Shown piece after piece: positions 1 to 6,312 of a stretch of 10,742 bases of DNA (the first letter of the stretch is position 1; each line of letters opens with the position of its first letter). The translations under genes were made by a program, and so were the position numbers. Location: NCBI GenBank assembly GCA_947503365.1, contig CANNDT010000128.1, positions 1 to 10,742 on the forward strand. The letters run 5' to 3'. The notes below the pieces were generated by a model that saw only the letters and a list, made by a program, of their open reading frames with translations, was not told the DNA's origin and ran no database searches. The DNA comes from CANNDT01 sp945876205 (GTDB lineage: Bacteria > Acidobacteriota > Vicinamibacteria > Vicinamibacterales > UBA2999).

Positions 1-1
1 G

Positions 2-199
2 CACGCGATGATCGACGTCGCGCGCCAGTGCGGCGTCCACGAGCTCTACGCCCTCTGCCACACCGAACACGCCGCCTCGTACCGCGTGCTGGAAAAATGC
101 GGCCTGACGCGCGAGCGCCTGCTGCCCCGGCATTCGGAGTTTCCGAACCTGACTCCGGGAATCCAGTCCGACGTCTACCGTTACGAGCTGACGCTGTAA
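2..199 (+). CDS. GNAT-family N-acetyltransferase, C-terminal part
   Basis: This is the last 65 codons of a gene whose start lies before the window. The frame is open from base 2, so the ATG at position 8 is probably internal. The residues fit the C-terminal half of RimJ/RimL-type GNAT acetyltransferases, which move an acetyl group from acetyl-CoA to an amine. Visible are the strand and helix around 'LYALCHTEHAASYRVLEKCG', matching the family's 'N..S..vLEK.Gf' acetyl-CoA-binding segment, and the closing 'DVYRYEL' strand typical of the subfamily. The acetyl-CoA P-loop (R-x-x-G-x-G/A) would lie upstream and cannot be seen. The substrate cannot be told. The gene ends in TAA 19 bases before the end of a convergent gene. 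Family assignment is firm, function is not. Confidence 0.85.
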   Translation, partial: HAMIDVARQCGVHELYALCHTEHAASYRVLEKCGLTRERLLPRHSEFPNLTPGIQSDVYRYELTL

Positions 200-218
200 A
201 CCGACGCGCCGTCGGCGA

Positions 219-341
219 TCAGGACTTGCGCCGCCGCGCCTCCCACTCTTCGCGCTCGCGCTTCTTCCAATAGAAACCATAAGCGGCCACGATTGCGCAG
301 GTGATCGCGACGCCCAGCAGCGCTTGCATCAGTGGGTCCAT
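219..341 (-). CDS. 40-residue single-pass membrane protein
   Basis: I do not recognise this protein. It has one hydrophobic segment (about residues 5-24) followed by a strongly charged tail (KKREREEWEARRRKS), so it should sit in the inner membrane with a cytoplasmic basic C-terminus. I chose ATG at 341 rather than the longer frame from 416, because GGAGGAG stands five bases before it on the minus strand, an almost perfect Shine-Dalgarno sequence. The gene starts inside the last codons of the 79-residue membrane protein upstream (13-base overlap), so the two are probably co-translated. No function is proposed. Reality of the gene is supported by the ribosome site, the overlap and the membrane-plus-charged-tail layout, but not by homology. 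Confidence 0.6.
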   Translation of the reverse strand: MDPLMQALLGVAITCAIVAAYGFYWKKREREEWEARRRKS

Positions 342-568
342 TGTTTCTCCTCCAGCCACATCCCTAAGTATCCTACGCCCAACGCGAGGAGCAGGATCGT
401 CGCAATCTGCCACCACCGTAGCGTGCCGGGGTTGAAAGCGGCGTCGAGTGGCACGAACACCACTAGGAGAACCGATATCTCCCGCAGAAACTCGCTCATC
501 ATCACAGTGCGTGATTTGGGTCTCGCCAGAAGGTCGGCAATCTCGCGAAGGACGTTCTCGTCGGCCAT
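329..568 (-). CDS. 79-residue two-pass membrane protein
   Basis: An unrecognised small protein. Residues 1-26 are polar and predicted helical. Two hydrophobic stretches follow, about residues 30-46 and 52-72, joined by a short loop containing Asn-Pro-Gly. The end is short and charged (EEKQWTH). The frame extends to a TTG at 580, but ATG at 568 is the better start; neither has a strong Shine-Dalgarno. Its last codons contain the ribosome-binding site and start of the following 40-residue gene, and the two reading frames overlap by 13 bases. The pair could be subunits of one small membrane complex, a holin-like or toxin-like pair, or simply hypothetical; nothing in the sequence decides this. 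It lies in the less GC-rich accessory block. Confidence 0.55.
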   Translation of the reverse strand: MADENVLREIADLLARPKSRTVMMSEFLREISVLLVVFVPLDAAFNPGTLRWWQIATILLLALGVGYLGMWLEEKQWTH

Positions 569-789
569 AGCTTCAGGCAAAGCAAGAGCGGTGCTGTCGA
601 GAAGTCTATGAAAATTGAGGCGAGTCGACGGTGTTCGGCAGAAATTGCGTACCTACCGGGCGTTAGTGCTTGCTGATTCGGCGACCGACGCGCATGGCGC
701 GTTGATTGCGCCACGGCGAGCGTACCCTGGACACTCGTCGCAACCGCCCCAGGTTGTTACGATCACCGATAGGGACAGGGAAGGACACC
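569..789. other. non-coding spacer with two small stem-loops
   Basis: I see no convincing gene in this 221-base stretch. Two short hairpins occur: TGGCGC (695-700) pairing with GCGCCA (708-713) around a 7-base loop, and CAACC (741-745) pairing with GGTTG (752-756) around a 6-base loop. The second lies about 35 bases past the stop of the minus-strand Ymh-type gene. Neither has a following T run, so they are not clear intrinsic terminators. A promoter for the two small membrane-protein genes should lie at the low-coordinate end, but I cannot point to a convincing -35/-10 pair. Confidence 0.4.
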
Positions 790-1288
790 CTACTGCCGAA
801 GCCTATCCACGATTCGCAGAAGCTGACTGGCAAACATGATGACTTCGGACGCCTCTGAGGGATCAGTCGGGACATACCGGTGCGCGGTGGAGTTCCTGTA
901 AAGACCGAACGCACCCGCAAACAGGTGGGCCATTGCAGTCTGTTCTCCGGCAGGCAGGCTGGTGTCAGTCAGTGGGCCTGCCGTCGTGTGCTTCTGCTTG
1001 TTTTCCGTCGCGAAGGCCGCTCTCATGAGTTGGTCACCAACGAGATCATGGGGAAACCCACCCGCGTCTCGGACGGCCACTTCAACTTCGCGGAACGCCT
1101 GAAAGATGGCGGTGTCGTATGATGCCGGCGAAATTTCCGCGATTCGTCTTCCCATGTTGAACCACTGTGTTGCCGCTCTCAAACGCACACTGATTCAGGT
1201 ACACCATCAAGACGCCTCCGAGTTCTTCAACTTCCAGAGACAGTAGGTCCTGCGGGTTTGGAACAATCGACTGGAGCGTGGTCGGCAT
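790..1288 (-). pseudogene. TIGR02391/Ymh-family (HEPN-like) protein, frameshifted
   Basis: Two overlapping frames together make one TIGR02391 (Pfam Hypoth_Ymh) protein of about 165 residues. The N-terminal part starts at ATG 1288 and reads to about 1190; it contains 'LLSLEVEELGGVLMVYLN', the family's opening helix. The rest continues one frame over from about 1188 to the TAG at 790 and contains the 'AFREVEVAVRDAGGFPHDLVG' segment and the core 'GLYRNSTAHRYV'. The spliced length is 3n+1 bases, so one base is extra near 1189, in a TGTG context, or two are missing. The core shows R-N-x3-H, which resembles the Rx4-6H RNase motif of HEPN domains. The cellular role of the family is not settled; members are often seen in mobile or defence settings. 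It could be a dead gene or a sequencing error; the rest looks undecayed. Confidence 0.75.
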
Positions 1289-1380
1289 GAAGGTTCGCGC
1301 CTTGGGGGCTCCGCGTTTCTACCTTGGCGGCACGCTTCCGCCGGTTTCCGCTACCAGGAAGGGACCAACGGGGTTTGTAA

Positions 1381-2095
1381 CTACCGGGCAGGCTTCCACT
1401 CCCGCGCGAGTCGCTGTGCTTCGCCGATCTGTTCCGGGGTCATTCGCGCAGCCACCCGGTCCCTGACACTGACGGCCGCATCTCGCGCCTCTCCAGAAAG
1501 ACTTGCGGCCGCAAGATTCGCCCACATATGCGCCAGGACGTAATCCTGCGGTATACCCTTTCCGTCCGCGTAAGACGAAGCCAAGAGAAACCGTGCCTGT
1601 GCGCATGCCTCTTCGATCCGCAATTGCGCGGGACAGTCTTGTTCAGCAGCCTTTCGGGCCCAATTCGCTCCTTACTCTCTCGTCTACTGGTCTACCTTGT
1701 CCCAGGTAGTACATGCCGGCAAGAGAGAACTGGCCGAGCGGGTCGCCTTCGTCAGCGGCGGTCTTTGACCACCTAAAGGCTTCTGAGAAGTCCTGCGGCA
1801 CGCCGCTGCCCACTCTATACAAGTTACCCAGGCTGCCTTGCGCGACGACCTGGCCCTGGTCGGCTGCCCGCCGATACCAGGCGGCGGCTTCTTCGTAGCG
1901 ACCAGCGATTTCAAAGAATGCGCCGAGCAGATTCTGCGCGGTCGCATCGCCTTTGTCCGCCTTCTCGCGCAACTGCTCGCCTAGCGCTCTAGCGGAATCC
2001 ACATCGGCAGGGCGCGGCGACGAAGCCTGCTCGCCCTGGAGGACGACGGCGAAACCGAGCAGGAAAACTACGATCAACGAAAGGTCATGTCTCAT
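1381..2095 (-). pseudogene. Sel1-like repeat protein with signal peptide, frameshifted
   Basis: The protein opens with a signal-peptide-like stretch (MRHDLSLIVVFLLGFAVVLQ) and then has about four Sel1-like helical repeats. The clearest contain 'AAAWYRRAADQGQVVAQGSL', 'GVPQDFSEAFRWSKTAADEG', 'NWARKAAEQ' and 'GIPQDYVLAHMWANLAAAS'. The ending 'RMTPEQIGEAQRLAREWKP' is typical of Sel1-repeat proteins that finish just after the last repeat. The upstream frame hits TGA at 1645-1643. The downstream frame is open only from about 1671, and the repeat pattern continues across if one base is removed near 1668. The total length is 3n+1. Such proteins are usually periplasmic interaction scaffolds. ATG 2095 is preferred over ATG 2119 because GAGGCGAGGG precedes it and it gives a standard signal peptide. 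Frame loss may be real decay or a base-call error. Confidence 0.75.
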
Positions 2096-2204
2096 CCCTC
2101 GCCTCTTCGCGGGAATCATCTCACGAGCCGTTGTTCGACCAGCAGATCCGGGCGGTTGCCCCGAACGGTAGCCAGCCGGTAGCTATCCGACCGCCGTACG
2201 ACAA

Positions 2205-2228
2205 AAAGGCCCGGTAAACCGGGCCTTT
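2205..2228 (-). terminator. intrinsic terminator, bidirectional in form
   Basis: A perfect 10-bp inverted repeat, AAAGGCCCGG (2205-2214) and CCGGGCCTTT (2219-2228), closes on a 4-base loop. On the minus strand it ends in TTTTTG, a classic intrinsic terminator. On the plus strand it is followed by TTTCTTT and could also work. It lies 8 bases after the CCA of the tRNA-like fragment and 139 bases after the M49 peptidase gene, so it would end both. It also insulates the Sel1 gene further along the minus strand. Confidence 0.85.
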
Positions 2229-2236
2229 CTTTGATG

Positions 2237-2265
2237 TGGTGCGGAAGGGGGGGACTCGAACCCCG
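2237..2265 (-). pseudogene. degenerate 3' end of a tRNA, leucine type
   Basis: On the minus strand this reads as a T-arm (CGGGG, loop TTCGAGT, then a run of C), an acceptor strand CTTCCGC, a discriminator A and an encoded CCA. A CTTCCGCA-CCA end is usual for bacterial tRNA-Leu, whose 5' strand is GCGGAAG. No GCGGAAG, D-arm or anticodon arm is found at the right distance upstream, where the sequence looks unrelated. The C run is one longer than a 5-bp T-stem plus a 7-base acceptor allows. The terminator hairpin follows at once, as it would after a real tRNA gene. I read it as a leftover 3' fragment, possibly an integration or deletion scar. The amino-acid type is inferred only from the acceptor sequence. 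Confidence 0.5.
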
Positions 2266-2366
2266 ACGTGTCTCAACAAAGATCCGATCCACAGACGTAA
2301 TCCGCATCGCACCGGCTACGCGATGGGATCGCACCGACGAGCGAAGAGAGTTCGCGCCAACAACCG
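2266..2366. other. unassigned spacer between tRNA remnant and M49 gene
   Basis: This is the stretch where the body of a tRNA would be expected if 2237-2265 were a complete gene. I cannot fold it into D- and anticodon arms, and it holds no convincing reading frame. It is probably the 3' untranslated region of the M49 peptidase gene. Confidence 0.4.
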
Positions 2367-4376
2367 TTAGCGCTTCGCCCCTGAGTACTCGAGCATCTGC
2401 GCCGTCAGATCCATCGGGTACGAGATCTTCACGTCGGTGATCTTGCCGTCGGCCCCGGTCACCGGCGTCAGCTTCGGCATGACGAAGCCGGAGTAGGACG
2501 GCAGCTTCAGCTTGTCGACGCGCGCGACCACCTCGTCGCGCACCTTCGGGTCGAAGTGGACGCCGTAGGTCTCGAACAGCTTCTTCGCGGCGGCGTAGTC
2601 GCCCTCGGCCTTGATGCGCTGTACTTCGCCGAGCAGCTTCCCGGCACCTTCGCGGAACGCCTGCGGATCCACCATCACCAGGTAGGTCTTGCCGTCGCGC
2701 GTGCGCTGCTCGATCGCCTTGGTGTTGGCCATCAGCCACCGGACGATCATCTGCCGGTTGCGCATGTGGTCTTCCTCGATCTGCGTCCCCTCACGAACCC
2801 GGCGGAGCTGGACCAGGGCATTGCGCGTGTACGCCTCGTACTCGGCGCGCACGATGCCGTCATGGTCGGCGGCCGGAATGATCCCGAGCTCGACGGTCTT
2901 CGGATCGGCCAGGAAGTAGAGACCGATGAGGTCGGCGCGCCCTTCCTCGAGCGCGGAAAATTGCTCCTTGATCGCCTGCTGCGGCGTGACCTTCACACGC
3001 GGCGACATCCGGCCCGAGGCGTGACCGATGACTTCGTGCATGTCCGTCGTCAGCTCTGCCGCCAGCGCCCCGTACTTCGCCCCCCGGTCGCTCTCTTCCT
3101 GCGTCCACGCGAACTCGCTGCGCATCGAGCCCGGCGTCGCCTGCTCGCTCGCCTCGCGGACGTTCGAGAGCGCCACCGACTTGCTGCCGTACTGCTCGCG
3201 AATCGCCTGGTCGTTCGGCAGGTTGATGCCCACCGGCGTGACCGGGCCCGAGTCGCCGGTCTCGACCACCACGTCGATCGCATTGGCGACGATTCCCATG
3301 ACGCTCGGCTTGCGGTACTGCGGATCCCAGGGCATGCGGTCTTCGAACCACTGCGCGTTGTCGGCGAGCGTGTGAATGCGCGCCGTCTTCTCCTGGTTCA
3401 CGTAGAACACCAGCGCTTCCCACCCGCCCTTGATCCCGCGGGGGTCGAGGTAGACCTCGATGAAGCCGTTGATCGTGTCGACGGGCGACATCTTGTCCTG
3501 CACCCACGCGATGTCGTACTTGGCGCGGTCGGCGTCATCGCCGGTGCGGTACCACTGGATCAGCGCGCGCAGCGCCTTGGCCATCGGCTCGGTGGCAAAC
3601 GGGATCGCCGCCTCGAGGTGCTTCACGATCTCGGCGATCTGCCTGGAGTAGCGGCCGTCGATCTTGTAGACCTCTTCGACGAGCGTGCCGTCGGGTTGCT
3701 TCACGAGCCGGGAGTTGAGCCCGTTCTTCTCGGTGAATCCCTTCAGGTCGGCCACCTTCACGTTGGAGTAGAGGTTGTTGGCGCTGGCTTCGAGGATGTC
3801 CTTGCCGGCAGCCGGCGTCTTGTTGGTGACGATGGGATCGACGGTGGGATCCAGGAACATCGGCATCAACCGCCTGATGGTCTCGTCGGGCACCGCGGCC
3901 TGCTTGGTCGCGCTCAGCAGTTGGTCGGCGGTCAGCTTGAGTACGAACTTTCGGGCGGTGAGATTGTTGTAGGGGCCGTTGTTGATCCAGAACAGCTTGG
4001 TGTAGCGCTGAATTTCGGCCAGGGTTGAGGCATCGATCCCCTGCGGACGCGTGATGACCTGTTCGAGCACGCCGCGCATCGCGAGCGCGTCGCGGTGCTT
4101 CTGGTCGATGAAGATGTCACGTCCCGCGAGCGCCGCCTGGGAGAGATGCCAGATCAAGGTCTTCTCGCGCAGCGGCAGCGCGTCGAATCCGTCCGCGTAC
4201 AACTGCACGACCGCCGCGTCGTCGACGGTCTCGAGCAGATACTTGCGTTCCGCCGCCGCGGACGCCGGTGCCGCCGCGGTGCCGGCCGTCGGCGTTGCCT
4301 GGTTGTTGCTGGAGCGCGAGCACCCCGCGGCGAGGACGGCGGAAAGCGCGAGGACGAGAAGCCTGTTCAATTGCAT
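2367..4376 (-). CDS. lipoprotein metallopeptidase, family M49 (dipeptidyl peptidase III type)
   Basis: This 669-residue protein carries both zinc motifs of peptidase family M49: HEVIGH at residues 447-452 (two His ligands and the catalytic Glu448) and EEGRAD at 477-482 (third ligand Glu). M49 enzymes remove dipeptides from the N-terminus of short peptides. A bacterial lipoprotein signal is present: MQLNRLL, a hydrophobic stretch and the lipobox LAAGC with Cys19, followed by a low-complexity Ser/Thr/Ala/Pro linker to about residue 43. The enzyme should therefore be tethered outside the cytoplasm, where it could trim peptides taken up for nutrition. The two motifs are 30 residues apart, closer than in the eukaryotic enzymes but compatible with bacterial members. 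ATG 4376 is the only start that gives the signal sequence, though its Shine-Dalgarno is weak. It is transcribed divergently from the DUF1761 gene, 49 bases away, and is probably a single-gene unit ending at the 2205-2228 hairpin. Confidence 0.93.
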   Translation of the reverse strand: MQLNRLLVLALSAVLAAGCSRSSNNQATPTAGTAAAPASAAAERKYLLETVDDAAVVQLYADGFDALPLREKTLIWHLSQAALAGRDIFIDQKHRDALAMRGVLEQVITRPQGIDASTLAEIQRYTKLFWINNGPYNNLTARKFVLKLTADQLLSATKQAAVPDETIRRLMPMFLDPTVDPIVTNKTPAAGKDILEASANNLYSNVKVADLKGFTEKNGLNSRLVKQPDGTLVEEVYKIDGRYSRQIAEIVKHLEAAIPFATEPMAKALRALIQWYRTGDDADRAKYDIAWVQDKMSPVDTINGFIEVYLDPRGIKGGWEALVFYVNQEKTARIHTLADNAQWFEDRMPWDPQYRKPSVMGIVANAIDVVVETGDSGPVTPVGINLPNDQAIREQYGSKSVALSNVREASEQATPGSMRSEFAWTQEESDRGAKYGALAAELTTDMHEVIGHASGRMSPRVKVTPQQAIKEQFSALEEGRADLIGLYFLADPKTVELGIIPAADHDGIVRAEYEAYTRNALVQLRRVREGTQIEEDHMRNRQMIVRWLMANTKAIEQRTRDGKTYLVMVDPQAFREGAGKLLGEVQRIKAEGDYAAAKKLFETYGVHFDPKVRDEVVARVDKLKLPSYSGFVMPKLTPVTGADGKITDVKISYPMDLTAQMLEYSGAKR

Positions 4377-4386
4377 GTACCTAGCC

Positions 4387-4392
4387 TAAGAT
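4387..4392 (+). promoter_or_regulatory. possible -10 element of the DUF1761 operon
   Basis: TAAGAT is followed directly by CGCGCC and ends 33 bases before the ATG at 4426. The same arrangement (TATGAT then CGCGCC) occurs before the vWA gene at 7238. No clear -35 box is visible at 16-18 bases. The call rests on the repeated geometry. Confidence 0.35.
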
Positions 4393-4425
4393 CGCGCCCT
4401 CAACATTTCAACCGAGGAGAACACC

Positions 4426-4824
4426 ATGCCTGCCGTGTCGCTCGTGGCGACGCTGGTCGCCACCGTCCTGGGATTTGCGCTCGGCGCGCTGTGGTACGGG
4501 CCTGTCTTCGGCAAGCCGTGGATGGCGGCCGCAGGGATGAGCCGCGAGCAGTTGGGGGCTGGATTCAACCCGGCCGTGACGTATGGCGTTACATTCGTGC
4601 TCGGATTCATCGCCGCCTGGACGTTTGGCCTGTATGTCGGTGAGCATCCGGGGATGCGGTTCTCCGTTGCGGCCGGAACCGCCGTCGGCCTCTGCTGGGT
4701 GGCGACGTCGCTTGCGACCAACTACCTGTTCGAACGGAGGAGCGCAACCCTGATCCTCATCAACGGCGGCTATCATGCCGTGAGATTCATGCTGACCGGC
4801 CTCGCCTTCGGCCTTCTTGGTTAG
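4426..4824 (+). CDS. DUF1761 family membrane protein
   Basis: This 132-residue, four-helix membrane protein matches the DUF1761 pattern. The first helix is followed by 'GALWYGPVFGKPWMAAAGM', where the family has a conserved W-Y-x-P-x-F/L-G-x-x-W. Two middle helices follow (about residues 50-70 and 82-98), then a last helix after 'FERRSATLILINGGYHAVRF'. The function of DUF1761 is unknown. Start choice is clear: GAGGAG at 4414-4419 stands six bases before ATG 4426. It is the first gene of an apparent plus-strand operon. Its stop codon lies inside the beginning of the next gene (8-base overlap), which points to translational coupling. Both proteins are integral membrane proteins, but nothing proves that they work together. 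Confidence 0.85.
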   Translation: MPAVSLVATLVATVLGFALGALWYGPVFGKPWMAAAGMSREQLGAGFNPAVTYGVTFVLGFIAAWTFGLYVGEHPGMRFSVAAGTAVGLCWVATSLATNYLFERRSATLILINGGYHAVRFMLTGLAFGLLG

Positions 4825-5938
4825 AGGACAGGCGCACCGCGTCATTTTCATCGACCTGGCGAGATCGCTCGCCGTGGTCATGATGATGTACGGCCACACG
4901 GTCAGCGCCCTGCTGGACAAGACCTACCAACGGGGTACCTGGTTTGACCTCTGGACCTTCCAGCGCGGCCTGACCTCCACGCTCTTTCTCTTTCTCTCCG
5001 GATTTGCGTTCAGCATCGCGACGATGCGCCACTGGCCGGCGCATACGCAGTTGTCGCCAGGGGTGTGGAAGCGCGCCCGCCGCTTCGCGCTGTTCATCGC
5101 CCTCGGCTACGGTATGCACCTTCCGACGCGGCGCATTGTCGACTTCGCGTACGCCGACGAGGCGCACTGGCGCGCGTTTCTCGCGGTCGACGTCCTGCAG
5201 TTGATGGGCGTGACGCTGCTCTTCATGCAGTTGCTCGTGCTCATTTCGCAGGGCCGTCGCGTCTTCATCGCGCTGTCGTTCGTCGTGTCGGTGGTGCTCA
5301 TCGCGATCGCGCCGGCGGCGTGGGCGCATGACTGGAGCAATCTGCAGCCGGTCTTCGTGGCGTACCTGACGCCGACGACAGGCTCGCTCTTTCCGGTTGT
5401 GCCGTGGGCGGCGTACGCGCTGGCCGGCGCCGCGGCCGGCGGCCTCTACTCGCGCTGGGGCGCGTCGCATCTCGCGCGCTTTGCCACTCTGGTGTTGCTC
5501 GTGCCCGGCGTGCTCACCGTGCTCATCAGCCTGCGCGCGGACCGTCTACCCGTGCCAGGGGCGGCGGGGCCGTTCGCGTGGGCCACGGGCTCGATCCTGA
5601 TGCGCATCGGGGCCTGCCTGATCGTGCTGGCGATCATCGCCCACGCGAGCCGCCGGATTACGCGCCTGCCTCACACCTTCGGCGCGGTGGCACAGGAGTC
5701 GCTCCTCATCTACGTCGTCCACCTGGCGATCATCTACGGCTCGACGTGGAACGTTGGCCTGTACCGGTTTTTCGCGGGAGCGTTGTCTCCGTGGACGACG
5801 CTGCTCGTCGTGGTCGTGCTGGTGGCGGCGATGGTGCTGCTCGCGCTGCAATGGAACCGGTTGAAGCATCAGCGCCCGAAGGTGGCGCGATGGCTGACCA
5901 TCGGCCTTGGCGCGGCGCTGCTCGCCTCGTTGGCATGA
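4817..5938 (+). CDS. heparan-alpha-glucosaminide N-acetyltransferase-like (DUF1624/HGSNAT) membrane protein
   Basis: This 373-residue protein has about ten predicted membrane helices. The opening 'RVIFIDLARSLAVVMMMYGH' (His27) and the second-helix 'GLTSTLFLFLSGFAF' are the signature of the HGSNAT/DUF1624 (YeiB-related) acyltransferase group. In eukaryotes that group moves acetyl from cytosolic acetyl-CoA across the membrane onto a sugar. The bacterial substrate is unknown and is probably a glycan or other envelope sugar. The start must be TTG 4817: an in-frame stop lies at 4793-4795, and the next Met codons would cut off the conserved IDLARS motif. There is no good Shine-Dalgarno, so it probably relies on ribosomes finishing the overlapping DUF1761 gene. 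Acyltransferase_3 proteins look superficially similar, but 'FLFLSGFAF' fits HGSNAT better. Confidence 0.8.
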   Translation: MVRGQAHRVIFIDLARSLAVVMMMYGHTVSALLDKTYQRGTWFDLWTFQRGLTSTLFLFLSGFAFSIATMRHWPAHTQLSPGVWKRARRFALFIALGYGMHLPTRRIVDFAYADEAHWRAFLAVDVLQLMGVTLLFMQLLVLISQGRRVFIALSFVVSVVLIAIAPAAWAHDWSNLQPVFVAYLTPTTGSLFPVVPWAAYALAGAAAGGLYSRWGASHLARFATLVLLVPGVLTVLISLRADRLPVPGAAGPFAWATGSILMRIGACLIVLAIIAHASRRITRLPHTFGAVAQESLLIYVVHLAIIYGSTWNVGLYRFFAGALSPWTTLLVVVVLVAAMVLLALQWNRLKHQRPKVARWLTIGLGAALLASLA

Positions 5939-5940
5939 CG

Positions 5941-5981
5941 GTCCGGCTGCCTTCGACTTCGCTCAGGCCAGGAAGCCGGAC
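5941..5981. repeat. REP-like stem-loop repeat unit
   Basis: GTCCGGCT (5941-5948) pairs exactly with AGCCGGAC (5974-5981). The loop region carries CTTCGACTTCGCTCAGG (5951-5967), a word I associate with dispersed repeats in Acidobacteria, Chloroflexi and related genomes. It sits between two operon genes, 3 bases after a stop codon. It may act as a transcript-stabilising or attenuating hairpin, or be an inserted repeat copy. There is only one copy in this window. Confidence 0.55.
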
Positions 5982-6012
5982 ACTACGTACTGATGGAGAT
6001 ACGATAACGCCC

Positions 6013-6312
6013 ATGATCAAGCACATCGTGTTCTGGAAGATGAAGGAGATGCCCGCGCCGGAGCGGGAACAGGCGCTTCTCGATCTCAAGAAGGGCTTCG
6101 AGGCCCTGCAGGGCGTCATCCCGGGGTTGCTGCGCATCGAGTTCGGAGTCGATTTCCTCAGGAGCGCTCAGTCGTCCGACTTCGCGCTGTACTGCGAGTT
6201 CGAATCGCGGGCGGCGCTTGACGTCTATCAGGCCCACCCGGCGCACCAAGCCATGGTGCCGAAGGTCCGCGAGGTCAATGTTGAAAGGCGGGTAGTGGAC
6301 TACGACGCCTGA
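6013..6312 (+). CDS. Dabb (stress-responsive A/B-barrel) domain protein
   Basis: A 99-residue protein that is a single Dabb domain. It begins with the hallmark first strand 'MIKHIVFWKMKE', has the central 'LLRIEFGVDF' strand, 'SDFALYCEFESRAALDVYQA', and the end 'HPAHQAMVPKVREVNVERRVVDYD', which matches the family's closing 'Y..HP.H......v......r...DY'. These domains form dimeric ferredoxin-like barrels; some are enzymes, most have unknown ligands. ATG 6013 gives the canonical N-terminus. A GGAG at 5995-5998 is somewhat far upstream (14 bases), so initiation may be modest. The open frame runs on upstream, but that part is the out-of-frame shadow of the acyltransferase gene. The TGA stop overlaps the likely ATG of the DUF4159 gene (TGATG). 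Confidence 0.9.
   Translation: MIKHIVFWKMKEMPAPEREQALLDLKKGFEALQGVIPGLLRIEFGVDFLRSAQSSDFALYCEFESRAALDVYQAHPAHQAMVPKVREVNVERRVVDYDA

Noticed and set aside
655..700. Possible integron attC site (GGCGTTAGTG near 659-668)
   Set aside because: The core does not match GTTRRRY, and no paired RYYYAAC end forms the expected long imperfect palindrome.
502..714. 70-codon minus-strand frame in the spacer upstream of the small membrane proteins
   Set aside because: Its second half overlaps the 79-residue gene in another frame; no ribosome site, hydrophobic segment or known motif.
219..2237. CRISPR array or toxin-antitoxin pair in the accessory block
   Set aside because: There are no regularly spaced repeats, and no antitoxin-like partner (MNT, AbrB or RHH) beside the HEPN-like gene.
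2116..2739. 207-codon minus-strand frame across the M49 3' end, the tRNA remnant and the terminator
   Set aside because: It is in a shifted frame relative to M49 and reads through a tRNA-like sequence and a terminator hairpin.
2556..4028. 490-codon open frame on the plus strand inside the M49 peptidase gene
   Set aside because: Antisense shadow with Arg/Val/His-rich composition and no recognisable motif; the minus strand has the HEVIGH/EEGRAD enzyme.
5404..6012. Upstream two-thirds of the 302-codon frame ending at 6312
   Set aside because: This part is the out-of-frame reading of the acyltransferase-like gene and of the repeat hairpin; only the last 99 codons form a real Dabb protein.
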